Below are positions 43,421-52,177 of a stretch of 60,486 bases of DNA, in pieces. Position numbers and translations under genes: made by a program. Position 1 is the first letter of the stretch. Every line of letters begins with the position of its first letter. The stretch is from Bacteroidota bacterium (GTDB lineage Bacteria; Bacteroidota; Bacteroidia; M30B66): the NCBI GenBank assembly GCA_027483445.1, contig JAIXUS010000008.1, forward strand, positions 1 to 60,486, in the 5' to 3' direction. Under the pieces are notes generated by a model, which saw only the letters and a program-made list of their open reading frames with translations, was not told the DNA's origin and searched no databases.

Positions 43421-43559
43421 TTATTAATTAACATTCAGTCAAAGAAGCGACGGAAAAAGCTCAAAAAACTTTCCTTATCGAATGTTATTCGAGGTTCTTT
43501 AAGGCAATAATTATTTTCTAAACTTTTAACATACACAAAAAAACTAAGGTGTTTATGGA
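43421..43559 (-). promoter_or_regulatory. Intra-operon gap with inverted repeat, possible internal promoter
   Basis: The only sizeable gap in the eight-gene operon. It contains TCGAAT-GTT-ATTCGA (43478-43492) and an AT-rich stretch with a TAnnTTTTTTG-like word near 43541-43552 on the minus strand. It could hold a second promoter for MORC-Z1-nuclease-AIPR. Evidence is weak. Confidence 0.35.
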
Positions 43560-46040
43560 TTATACTTCTTCGTAAATCGTTAAATCTTGCCTATTCCATC
43601 TTAATAAACCATTTGGAGGATTTTGTCTTGAGCTTCTTACAGAAATTAAATATTCGCGATTGTTCTTTTGTTTATTTAATCTGTCTTCCTCTAACATTAA
43701 AAAATAATCTGCTGCTCTAACAATTCCATGTAGAAATGGTTTTTGCGCGGTTTGATATAGCATAAAATCCTGTGGTGTTTGGAGCTGAGAACCTGATTCT
43801 TTATTATCTAAATCAATTAATGATATATTGGTGAATGTTGTCACTACAGTAACAGAATACCGTTTTAAAATGCTGTATAAAAGCGGCCAAATCATGTCAG
43901 ATTCTTGTAACTTTTTAAACTGTAAAAATACATTGTGTAATCCATCAAGTAAAACTCCAGTGAAAGGCTCTCCTTCCAGAGAGGCCTCTTCTAATAATCT
44001 AACAATTTTATTTACAAAGTCTTCAGCAGTGAGGAAACCAGGATAAAAGGACTGCACTTTTATCATACTATTCCGCGGATAATACCCTTGAAAAGTGTTT
44101 ATGAATTGTCGATCAAGACGGTCTTTTAATACTTGATAGTAGTCTTCAGGATATAAAAAAGATAGAATGAGGACTTTACGAAGTTTTTGAGATTTAAGCT
44201 GTATCTTATTTTTAGTGAAACTCTTTATTCTTATATCGACTAAAGATTCTTTATCTATAATTGGTGTTAAAAGGAGTTTAAGACCAAACCCTGCCTTGCC
44301 AGAACTGCCATGGCCGTGCACTAATATTTGAGAATTGCAAGCCACAGGAAGAAAAGGCTTGTATATAACTATGTTTCCATCATGCTGAATATCCAATGTA
44401 TGAATGAAGTCGATATTTGATGGGAGATTTATTCTTATTCTCTCCCTCTTATCGAGTTGCGATGGAACTTGCGGACTAAGACGAAATCCATTACTACTGG
44501 AAAGGTGGAATACATGCGCTCCCTGCCGCGAAATCTGGTGCCGCGTTTTTAGTAACTGAAAAACACGAATGGGCTTTTCATATTTGTTGTCTATCCCTTC
44601 TTGCTTTAATTGTATTGCGACGTCAACCAAATAATCCAACTTAAACTTCCCAGGAATTTCTTCTGCAGCAATAAGAACAACCAATGCTCCCATATTCCTG
44701 CATTGCTCAATAAATTTCTCTATTTCATCATACAAAATATCTTTATTGAACAATTCATTGACATTATCAATTACCAATAGTAGTGGACATGTTGCTGGTA
44801 TCTGAGACAGCACAGCAGCATCATTAGCAACTTGATTTTTTATATCTTTTTGAAGGGTTTTTAGAACATCTGTGATTTGGGTTATGGTTAAACTCTCATA
44901 AAACTTTAATGCCTTGAACCATGCTAATTGATGATCATTAGCTTTGCCTAATTTGAGATTATTTCTATTATTCTCAAAGACCCTCATTTTTCTCAAATAG
45001 TCGGGCACCAAACTGTTAAGACGAGTTTGTAAATCTTCTGGATTTTCTTCAAGACTTATGTATAGCGTTTTTGTTCCTAAAGGTTCTAAAACAGCAGCAA
45101 GTGAGAGAGCCGCAGAGGTCTTACCAGTGCCAGGCTGCCCATGTAAGCTAAAAACAAGGCCATTAGTTGACGTTCTTTTCAGTCCTCCGAAGAATAAAAG
45201 ATCCGCACCTCGCCATGGAACAGGGATACCGAAAATCCAGTTGTTAATCTCTGCTGAGTCTGGGAGCTCTGTATACAAGCTGGAAACCCTGAAACTATAC
45301 TTTTCAGTGGATGAGTTGTTGCTGTATCGGTCTGACAGTTCCTGCCTACTTGTGCTATTGGGTTGACAAAAAAACTCAAGATGATTTTCATTCTTAAACC
45401 ATAAATAAGCAAAACCTTTAACTGCCAAAATATGTCCGGTTAAATAATTTATCCTTGAGGTAACCGTTCTTGGGTTGACATTCTTTCTAATATCCGGCCA
45501 TCTTGCATAAATATCAATGTTACTTTTAAATGAACTAATCGCTTTTTGTATGTCTTCTTCTGAAAATTCATCCATGTAAGGTGATATGGATTTCAATTCA
45601 GGGTGTCGAAAATGCAATTTAAGGAAATGGAAGAGCATTCCTCTACAAAGCACGAAGGAGTATGAAGCTGTTTGTGGTTCCTCTGGGACAGTAAGGGCAT
45701 GATACAGTATGTGAAGTGGTGAAGGTAGAACATCACTCGATTTCTCATTGTTTCTAACTCGATTAAACGCATGAATTACTAGCTTTACAATTCTTGGAAA
45801 TTCATTTAATTTTCTCCTTCTTGTTGCACTTGTCGTTAATCCCTTGATAATATGGCCATCAAGGCCACTTGCACTAATTGATTTTACTTTTATATATCTT
45901 TCAAAGATACCACTTAAGTTTTCATCGTCTTCTCTAAGTTCTTTTCCAGATTTGTGCTGAATGTGGCAATACCACAGCGCCTTGTGAATGGCAGTAACCA
46001 AATCATCAAACAATTCAATGTATGGCAGTGAATTTTTCAT
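43560..46040 (-). CDS. KaiC-like tandem RecA-fold ATPase, unrecognised family
   Basis: 826 residues. An N-terminal helical domain (about 1-250) is followed by a RecA/KaiC-type ATPase: Walker A GQPGTGKT (301-308), TLYISLEENPEDLQTRL as in KaiC, Walker B CPLLLVIDNVNELF (about 418-431) and a KaiC-like closing segment IRVFQLLKTRHQ... (491-525). A second RecA-like domain has a degenerate P-loop GHGSSGKA (576-583) and Walker B-like FTGVLLDGLHNV (693-704). Tandem KaiC-like domains are known in KaiC itself and in archaeal signalling ATPases. Within this operon it sits between two unknown proteins and MORC. Role inferred only as ATP-dependent oligomeric switch or sensor. Confidence 0.82.
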   Translation of the reverse strand: MKNSLPYIELFDDLVTAIHKALWYCHIQHKSGKELREDDENLSGIFERYIKVKSISASGLDGHIIKGLTTSATRRRKLNEFPRIVKLVIHAFNRVRNNEKSSDVLPSPLHILYHALTVPEEPQTASYSFVLCRGMLFHFLKLHFRHPELKSISPYMDEFSEEDIQKAISSFKSNIDIYARWPDIRKNVNPRTVTSRINYLTGHILAVKGFAYLWFKNENHLEFFCQPNSTSRQELSDRYSNNSSTEKYSFRVSSLYTELPDSAEINNWIFGIPVPWRGADLLFFGGLKRTSTNGLVFSLHGQPGTGKTSAALSLAAVLEPLGTKTLYISLEENPEDLQTRLNSLVPDYLRKMRVFENNRNNLKLGKANDHQLAWFKALKFYESLTITQITDVLKTLQKDIKNQVANDAAVLSQIPATCPLLLVIDNVNELFNKDILYDEIEKFIEQCRNMGALVVLIAAEEIPGKFKLDYLVDVAIQLKQEGIDNKYEKPIRVFQLLKTRHQISRQGAHVFHLSSSNGFRLSPQVPSQLDKRERIRINLPSNIDFIHTLDIQHDGNIVIYKPFLPVACNSQILVHGHGSSGKAGFGLKLLLTPIIDKESLVDIRIKSFTKNKIQLKSQKLRKVLILSFLYPEDYYQVLKDRLDRQFINTFQGYYPRNSMIKVQSFYPGFLTAEDFVNKIVRLLEEASLEGEPFTGVLLDGLHNVFLQFKKLQESDMIWPLLYSILKRYSVTVVTTFTNISLIDLDNKESGSQLQTPQDFMLYQTAQKPFLHGIVRAADYFLMLEEDRLNKQKNNREYLISVRSSRQNPPNGLLRWNRQDLTIYEEV

Positions 46041-46045
46041 CTTTG

Positions 46046-46813
46046 TTACATTAAAACATGACTTGGCGATATAATAGGTAGTTTATCGCTAAAGGTTGAG
46101 AGGTGTGGTGAATTTTTGAAATCTTTTGATTCGTGAATTTGTGAATTTAAATCCAACTCTGCATTTACTGCAACAAGCTGCTTTAATTTAAACTCCAATA
46201 TTGCCTTAACGTCTTCATAATTTAAAATCAAAGGAAGTAGCTCCAAGCTCAGCCGTCTAAATAATTTAGGATCTGATTTTTCAGTCCAAATCAAAATCAA
46301 TTCAGTAAGTGCAGATATATCAGGCATAAATCCTTCTTTAAGTTTGTAGATCACAAAATCAAAAACATAATAATCTTTATCCACAGGTGCATATAGTGCT
46401 GCGAATGTCCATGGGTCATTGGTTTTAAGATAGGCAAGACCAATGTTGATAGTATCAGGCTTTACAAGTTCAGGAGCTTCTCTTAATACACAACGGATAA
46501 GTTCTTCCTTTTGGTAAATGTTTAATTTAACATTACCATTCTCCAACAATGAAATACTATCTTGTGCAAGTTGCTTACTATTTAGGCCAGCGCGACGTGC
46601 ATACTCAAAAAGCCTAGTTATGTTTGATGCATCATATTCGGCTATTTGATTCAGAATATCAAGAACCGTTTGCATTTCAACAATTCTATCTTGCATGGCT
46701 CGAGAGTTTCGATAAAAATCAGCCCGTCTATCCAAGTCACTCAGTCCGTTAACATCATGTAGGCCTGGATTCATGATCAAATTTTCTAGTTCTTTTCTGC
46801 CTTGTGCTTTCAT
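46046..46813 (-). CDS. Unrecognised helical protein, 255 aa
   Basis: No signal peptide or membrane segment. It is predicted mostly alpha-helical, with repeated hydrophobic-acidic helices (VEMQTVLDILNQIAEYD, ALTELILIWTEKSDPKLF, YEDVKAILEFKLKQLV) that resemble HEAT/ARM-like or adaptor proteins. No catalytic motif. Its start overlaps the stop of the 275-aa gene by four bases and its stop is five bases from the KaiC-like gene, so the three are made together and probably form a complex. Function unknown. Confidence 0.75.
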   Translation of the reverse strand: MKAQGRKELENLIMNPGLHDVNGLSDLDRRADFYRNSRAMQDRIVEMQTVLDILNQIAEYDASNITRLFEYARRAGLNSKQLAQDSISLLENGNVKLNIYQKEELIRCVLREAPELVKPDTINIGLAYLKTNDPWTFAALYAPVDKDYYVFDFVIYKLKEGFMPDISALTELILIWTEKSDPKLFRRLSLELLPLILNYEDVKAILEFKLKQLVAVNAELDLNSQIHESKDFKNSPHLSTFSDKLPIISPSHVLM

Positions 46814-47637
46814 TTTCCCTCTTTTTGAATAATGTCAATCTGCACTATGGATTTGTATAGATTTGGAGTATGCACGTATTCCTCAAGTCCATTCTGTTCT
46901 TCGCACTCCTGTAATGGCTTGGTCATTCCCCCAGGCTTGAATTGGGGGTAAAACTCAGCATCGAAAATTGTTGGTTTTGTAACCTTATGGCAATGCTTAA
47001 TATTATGTGAGTATAGGACTTTGTCTAGATCTTGATTTTCGGACAGTCCCGCGCGGCAATCCAAGGAGTTTTTTGAACTATTTGAAAAAACATCCTCTGT
47101 TTCATTACTTGGATAACTCCATTCAATATATGAACCTGTTTGAGCCTCTCCTAACTCAGGTTGCAGACCCGCAGGTAAAGCTGGCTTACCCAAATAGTAG
47201 TTAGCTTTATCAGGTTTATGCAGAATATCCTCTTTAATTGGTTCTGATAAAATTGCTTTGTAAAGCGCATTTCTGACCTTGATTGGTATATCTGGTTTTA
47301 ATAACTCTTTAACTCTTCTGGAAACGTCCCTTTTAGTGATTTCATTAATCCGTCCCTTAAAACGATTTACATCGTTTATTCTAATAAACAACGTAGCGCT
47401 TCCGCAATAATCTGAGCCAACTTGTTTTAGCATTCGAATGAATTCAAGGGAATATTCCAAAACTTCTTGACTTGAAGATGAAAACTGGCTGAGATATTGC
47501 AGGAACTGCATTTTTATGTTATTGTCTAACTGTTCATCGCTCTCAAAATTTTTCACAAATTCGGGTTTAACTTTTTTCAATTCAAGATAGCCTTTATTAT
47601 CCTTCATATTTTTGAACATGTTTAGAAAAAAGAGCAT
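46810..47637 (-). CDS. Unrecognised protein, 275 aa
   Basis: The first ATG (47635-47637) is 18 bases after the methyltransferase stop; internal ATGs at residues 7 and 11 are alternatives. The N-terminal half has a KGYLELKKVKPEFVKNF start and basic helices (NRFKGRINEITKRDVSRRVKEL); the C-terminal half is proline/aspartate-rich with scattered Cys and His (CRAGLSE, HNIKHCHKV, LQECEE) and ends in a beta strand (SIVQIDIIQKEG). I do not recognise a family. Fixed position between methyltransferase and KaiC-like ATPase suggests a structural or target-recognition role; this is inference. Confidence 0.72.
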   Translation of the reverse strand: MLFFLNMFKNMKDNKGYLELKKVKPEFVKNFESDEQLDNNIKMQFLQYLSQFSSSSQEVLEYSLEFIRMLKQVGSDYCGSATLFIRINDVNRFKGRINEITKRDVSRRVKELLKPDIPIKVRNALYKAILSEPIKEDILHKPDKANYYLGKPALPAGLQPELGEAQTGSYIEWSYPSNETEDVFSNSSKNSLDCRAGLSENQDLDKVLYSHNIKHCHKVTKPTIFDAEFYPQFKPGGMTKPLQECEEQNGLEEYVHTPNLYKSIVQIDIIQKEGK

Positions 47638-47655
47638 TGAGTCGTTTTAGTTAAT

Positions 47656-49248
47656 TCATTTTGGATTGATTACTTCAAAAACAATTTCACCAAGCAACTT
47701 TGCTAAATATGGAGGCACAGCGTTTCCAACTTGATGATACTGTGCGGTACGTGATCCACAAAATAAATAATTATCTGGAAATGTCTGTATTCTAGCCGCC
47801 TCACGAACGGAGAGACTACGACATTGTTCAGGGTCATAATGGATAAAATAATGTCCATCTTTTGCAATGTGACTTGTAACGGTAGTGGCAGGTTGGTCTG
47901 GGACTTGAACCCTGAATCTGTCTGAAAACTTCCCGGATTTTGCATTTACATGATCAGGCATTAATTCACTACTATGCAACTCAAACTCGTGTAATCTAGG
48001 AAACCGTTTATATTTTCTTGTGTAAAGACTTGAAAACATATATCGTTTCAAATCCTCAACAAGGTGTGAACGTGATTCATGGTTTGCTGCTCCTTTCATT
48101 TTTGGATCGTGATACCAACTGAACATCGGGTTCTCTTTGGAAGGAGTCTCGCAGGGGACAAACTCAGATCCAGTACCATTTGGTGGTGGAGAAATCCGTG
48201 TCTGAGGGCACTTTTTCTTTAATCCGTTCAAGTATTCAATTTCATTTCTGAATGAATTTATAATCTCAGACCAATTCTCATCAGTATCTTTTACATTCCG
48301 GTAAAATCGCTTTTTTTTATCATTTGAAATTAGACAACTATCTAGTGATCTGTTTATACCGCTTCTTATTTTGGGTAAATCTCCAATAATTTCCTCGAGT
48401 GTTATATGTTTTTCAGCCTTTTTTAATATTCTTGGTAAAGCTGATATGTCTTCACGGACTCCTAACAAAATAACACGATGTCTTTTTTGCGGAATACCGT
48501 ATTCTTCTGCACGAATAAGATAATCCCTATTATTATTATAAATTGGGTGTTTCTGATCAAACTTAGTGGCTTCGGTTGTAAGCGAAAAAATTTTATACTT
48601 GGGACACTTGCCTCTTTTAAACAATTTCGAAGGATTCTGAAGATCTCTTTTTATCAGATCAAACATTTTTTCACCATCTAAAACTGAAGAGAGTAATCCT
48701 TTTACATTTTCCATAACAAAGACCGCAGGATGATGCTTAGCGATAATTCTTAAGTATTCTTTGTAGAGGTACACCCTTTTGTCTCCATTGTCAAGTCTAT
48801 CTCCCCATTGTCTTCGTGAACGTCCGACAATGGAATATGCTTGGCATGGGGGGCCTCCGATTAAAACCCAATTCGTTGAGTGATTCAAAGCTTTTTTAAT
48901 TCTATAATCTACAAGCTCCGGAGGAAAATCTTTGTGCCCTAGTTCTGCGCACCATGCCTCTTCTTTTGCTTTTTTTGCTTGTGATGCATATTTCTCATAC
49001 AACTCTACTCGCAACCTTTTCTTAAGCTCTGAATCGGTTTGCATGACCATGTCGTAGTATTCGCTAGGCACTTGGTTGATAGGGAATTTTCTAAAAAAGC
49101 TCCTTAGTTCAAGAGTTTTGTGTGCGTTAATCTCCATTTCGATGGAAAGTCGAATATCAAAAACTCTTTTATTTCGTCTAACAACTGAAGAAAATCCTTC
49201 TCCAAGGCCTCCAGGTCCAGCAAATATGTCAATTACAGGAATCCCCAT
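47656..49248 (-). CDS. C5-cytosine DNA methyltransferase
   Basis: 530 residues. Transfers methyl from AdoMet to cytosine C5 in DNA. Motif I DIFAGPGGLGEGF (7-19), motif IV GGPPCQAYSIVG with catalytic Cys135, motif VI FVMENVKG (178-184), motif VIII QKRHRVILLG (about 257), a target-recognition region (about 290-450) and motifs IX/X in RSLSVREAARIQTFPDNY and YHQVGNAVPP. An insertion of about 60 charged residues lies between motifs I and IV. First gene of the operon; presumably protects host DNA from the DUF4420 nuclease. Recognition sequence unknown. Confidence 0.95.
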   Translation of the reverse strand: MGIPVIDIFAGPGGLGEGFSSVVRRNKRVFDIRLSIEMEINAHKTLELRSFFRKFPINQVPSEYYDMVMQTDSELKKRLRVELYEKYASQAKKAKEEAWCAELGHKDFPPELVDYRIKKALNHSTNWVLIGGPPCQAYSIVGRSRRQWGDRLDNGDKRVYLYKEYLRIIAKHHPAVFVMENVKGLLSSVLDGEKMFDLIKRDLQNPSKLFKRGKCPKYKIFSLTTEATKFDQKHPIYNNNRDYLIRAEEYGIPQKRHRVILLGVREDISALPRILKKAEKHITLEEIIGDLPKIRSGINRSLDSCLISNDKKKRFYRNVKDTDENWSEIINSFRNEIEYLNGLKKKCPQTRISPPPNGTGSEFVPCETPSKENPMFSWYHDPKMKGAANHESRSHLVEDLKRYMFSSLYTRKYKRFPRLHEFELHSSELMPDHVNAKSGKFSDRFRVQVPDQPATTVTSHIAKDGHYFIHYDPEQCRSLSVREAARIQTFPDNYLFCGSRTAQYHQVGNAVPPYLAKLLGEIVFEVINPK

Positions 49249-49947
49249 TTCTTTTTTGCTTTTAAAGTCATTTTGTCTGAACTCAATTCCATTTAAGGTT
49301 TAGATTGCTAAATTTAAGCTAATCATCATATCGTTTACTGCATCCTTAACACCACTTTTATCTAAAGCCAATAATAGTGAATTATTTTATTCACGCATCA
49401 TATTTGTAATTTTTAACGCTAAATGGTCTAAATGAATTGGTGTTGAGGGTCTTGATTTTTCATATAGCCTGAAATAGGCGTCACTATATCTTCATTGAAG
49501 GAGAACTAAAGGTATATAATTTATATTTTATTTAACAAGCCATACAAAGTTTGCTTGGCGCCACCCCATGAGAGCGATCCACACTTAGTTTCCTAAATTT
49601 TGTAATGTATTTACCTAAATACTTTTGTAGAATCTGAAGCTTTTTATAAGACCATCATCTCCTGTGCTATGCGCTTTCTTTTTAATCTCAACAGCGATTG
49701 AAATTGTCTCTTTCATAGTGTAATTCTACAATATTAACCTTTAGTATAAAAACTTCTCAAAACAAGTCTCCCCCCCCCAGCGCCACTGATCGCAGCCGGC
49801 AGCGCCGCCGGGGACTGCGAAGCAGAGGCAGGCCCCGGCGGACTAAAGGCGGAGAGCAGGATGCCCCACCCGTAAAGCTCAGCTTACCGAGGACTTAAGC
49901 TGGGCAGGCGCCCAAAAAAACATGCAGGAGAGGAAGCGCTGAAGTCG
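49249..49947. other. Intergenic region between methyltransferase operon and S9 peptidase
   Basis: The AT-rich part (49249-49769) probably holds the promoter of the methyltransferase operon. A 33-codon minus-strand frame (49615-49716, MKETISIAVEIKKKAH...) may be a fragment but is too short to judge. At 49770-49778 there is a run of nine C, after which composition switches to GC-rich repeat sequence (49780-49925). Confidence 0.5.
49780..49925 (-). repeat. GC-rich modular intergenic repeat, copy 3
   Basis: Minus strand begins CATGTTTTTTTGGGCGCCTG (49904-49923), continues with GGGCATCCTGCTCTCCGCC (49848-49866) and a perfect 9-bp stem CCGCCGGGG/CCCCGGCGG (49805-49813 with 49833-49841) whose loop contains a CTGC-GAA-GCAG mini-hairpin. 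The opening block matches the plus strand at 52180-52196, so the S9 peptidase gene is flanked by inverted copies. It could also serve as the transcription end of that gene. Confidence 0.5.
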
Positions 49948-52098
49948 CTACAAGTGCTCCATCAGGTAGCGTAGCACGGTTTGGTATAAATGCAGCCGGT
50001 CGCGGCCCGTTACGTTGTGTGGGTGCTCGGGGTAGATCATGTAGTCGATGAGTACGCCTTCGTCGACGCATTTTTTAAGCATCTCCTGGCTGTGTTGCCA
50101 TACCACCACATCGTCGACCGTGCCGTGGATGAGCATGAGGCGGTCTTTGAGGCTTTTGGCCGTGTTGAGTAGGTTCGCCTCCTCGTAGCCTTTGGGGTTT
50201 TGCGCCGGCGTGTCCATGTAGCGCTCGGTGTACATCACCTCGTACAGCGCCCAGTCGATAACCGGTCCGCCGGCCACTCCGGCTTTGAACAGCCCGGGAT
50301 TTTTGCTCATCATCAAAGTGGTCATGAAGCCGCCAAAGCTCCAGCCGTGGATGCCCATCCGCGAAACATCGGCCATGGGCAGGGTTTTCAGGTATTCGAT
50401 CCCGAGGAGCTGGTCTTCCATCTCCACTGTGCCCAGCCTTCCGTGTATCACCTGCTCGAATTCGAGTCCACGGTCTGCCGAGCCGCGGTTGTCGAGCGTC
50501 CACACCACATAGCCTTGAGCGGCGAGCCAGCTCATCCACAGCGAACCGCCGGCCATCCAGCTGTTGGTCACCATTTGGGCATGCGGACCGCCGTAGACGT
50601 AGATCACCACCGGGTATTTTTTGCCGGATTCCACATTTTTAGGGAGGTACAGGCGGCCGTTGAGGGGCGTTCCGTCGGCCGCCTTGAGCTGTACGATGCC
50701 CGGTTTGGGCAGATTGTAGCCCAATGTAGGGTCTCCGGAATCCTGCAAGCTGAGTACAATGCGGCCATCGGTTTGCTGCACCAGCGCTGTGTATGGATTA
50801 AACACGCTAACCTGAGCGATTTCAGCGCTGCTAAACTCATCGAGCAGATGCGTGCCGCTCCGGTTGATCTGCACCCTGTGCGTGCCATTGGCCATCTGGA
50901 GGCGCGAAGCCTTGCCGCTGAGTGCAATTTTCCAAACACCGCGCTGCAAACCGTCTCTTTCCGAAACGGTCACAAACAGTGTCTTTCCGGCTTCATCAAA
51001 ACCGTGGAAATCGGTCACAATCATTTTCTCGGGGCACAAAGCCTTGATGAGCCTGCCGTCGAGCGCATAATGGTAGAGTTGCGTGTAGCCATTGCGCTCG
51101 CTTTGCCAGATAAACTCGTTGGGCCGCCCCGGAATAAACACCGCAGGATGCTCAGGTTCAACCCATTGAGCATCAGTTTCGGTGAAGAGCGTTTTCACAA
51201 AGCTGCCATCGGCCACACGGTATTGGTTGAGCTTCATCTCGTTCTGGTCGCGGTTTACCACCGCTACGAGGATGAATTGCTCGTCGGGCGTCCACGCCAC
51301 ATTGGTGAGGTACTGCTCTTTCGGCTCGCCGGTTTGGAGGTACACAATGTTGTCGCTTGCCCAGTTATACACGCCAATGGTCACATGGTGGCTCGCCTGA
51401 CCGGCCATCGGGTATTTGATGTTTTGAAGGGTGGCAGGTTTGCTGCCCAGATGCACAAGCGGATAGTCGGTGACCATGCTCTGATCCATGCGGTAAAAGG
51501 CCAGCTGCGTGCCGGTCGGACTCCAAAAGGTGCCTTTGCTGATGCCAAATTCGTTGCGGTGCACCGATTGCCCGTAAACGATGCCTGAATTGCTTTCGCG
51601 GCTGATGTTGCGCACCGTGCTGCCTTCCTGCACAAACAGGTCGTTTTTCTGCGTAAAAGCCACGCGATCGTAAGTGCTAGTAAAATCGGGGTTTTCGGCC
51701 TCCAGGCCAATGTTGAGTTGCGCTTCTTCGCGCTTCGTTTGCCAATTGTAGCGTATCAGTTTGCCTTTGAAGAGGTAGGTAAAACGCGCTTCATCGAGCC
51801 AGTTGATGAGCGGGAATCGTTTCAGTTCAGCATTCAACTCGCTGAGGTTGAGCACCGTGTCGGGCTTAAACTTTTGCGACCCTTTGGCATTCAGGTCGAT
51901 GGTATGCACAATCAGTTTCTCTTTGGCCACCCAGCTCACGCGGTTATTGGTGCCGGCCCATTTCAGCTGGCGGAGGGTCACCGGATTGAGTTCCGGTTTG
52001 CGAAAAACATCTTCGAGACTGAGGTTTTTCTGTGCAAAAGAAGCGAGCGCGATACTAACAAAAAGCAGCAATAACAGCGGTTTCCGAACGTGTTGCAT
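49948..52098 (-). CDS. S9-family dipeptidyl peptidase IV-like serine protease
   Basis: 716 residues from the ATG at 52096-52098, giving a clear signal peptide (KPLLLLLFVSIALASFA|QK). An eight-bladed propeller domain (about 30-470) precedes the alpha/beta hydrolase domain with nucleophile GWSFGGFMTT, catalytic Asp in HGTVDDVV and His in YPEHPHNVTG. It removes Xaa-Pro or similar dipeptides from peptides in the periplasm. Base composition is GC-rich like the core genome, in contrast to the accessory genes on both sides. Confidence 0.94.
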   Translation of the reverse strand: MQHVRKPLLLLLFVSIALASFAQKNLSLEDVFRKPELNPVTLRQLKWAGTNNRVSWVAKEKLIVHTIDLNAKGSQKFKPDTVLNLSELNAELKRFPLINWLDEARFTYLFKGKLIRYNWQTKREEAQLNIGLEAENPDFTSTYDRVAFTQKNDLFVQEGSTVRNISRESNSGIVYGQSVHRNEFGISKGTFWSPTGTQLAFYRMDQSMVTDYPLVHLGSKPATLQNIKYPMAGQASHHVTIGVYNWASDNIVYLQTGEPKEQYLTNVAWTPDEQFILVAVVNRDQNEMKLNQYRVADGSFVKTLFTETDAQWVEPEHPAVFIPGRPNEFIWQSERNGYTQLYHYALDGRLIKALCPEKMIVTDFHGFDEAGKTLFVTVSERDGLQRGVWKIALSGKASRLQMANGTHRVQINRSGTHLLDEFSSAEIAQVSVFNPYTALVQQTDGRIVLSLQDSGDPTLGYNLPKPGIVQLKAADGTPLNGRLYLPKNVESGKKYPVVIYVYGGPHAQMVTNSWMAGGSLWMSWLAAQGYVVWTLDNRGSADRGLEFEQVIHGRLGTVEMEDQLLGIEYLKTLPMADVSRMGIHGWSFGGFMTTLMMSKNPGLFKAGVAGGPVIDWALYEVMYTERYMDTPAQNPKGYEEANLLNTAKSLKDRLMLIHGTVDDVVVWQHSQEMLKKCVDEGVLIDYMIYPEHPHNVTGRDRLHLYQTVLRYLMEHL

Positions 52099-52177
52099 AA
52101 CATTAAAACAGAACGCCAAACCTACACTTTTCTATGGCACAGCTACACAATGTCACCCGGTTTGAGCACTGCTTTGA

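Noticed and set aside
49615-49716. 33-codon minus-strand frame
   Set aside because: Too short to judge, no family match by eye and no ribosome-binding or promoter support; mentioned only in the intergenic description.
50200-51588. 462-codon plus-strand open frame
   Set aside because: Lies wholly opposite the S9 peptidase gene, which has a signal peptide and complete catalytic motifs; the antisense frame is a by-product of GC-rich codon use.
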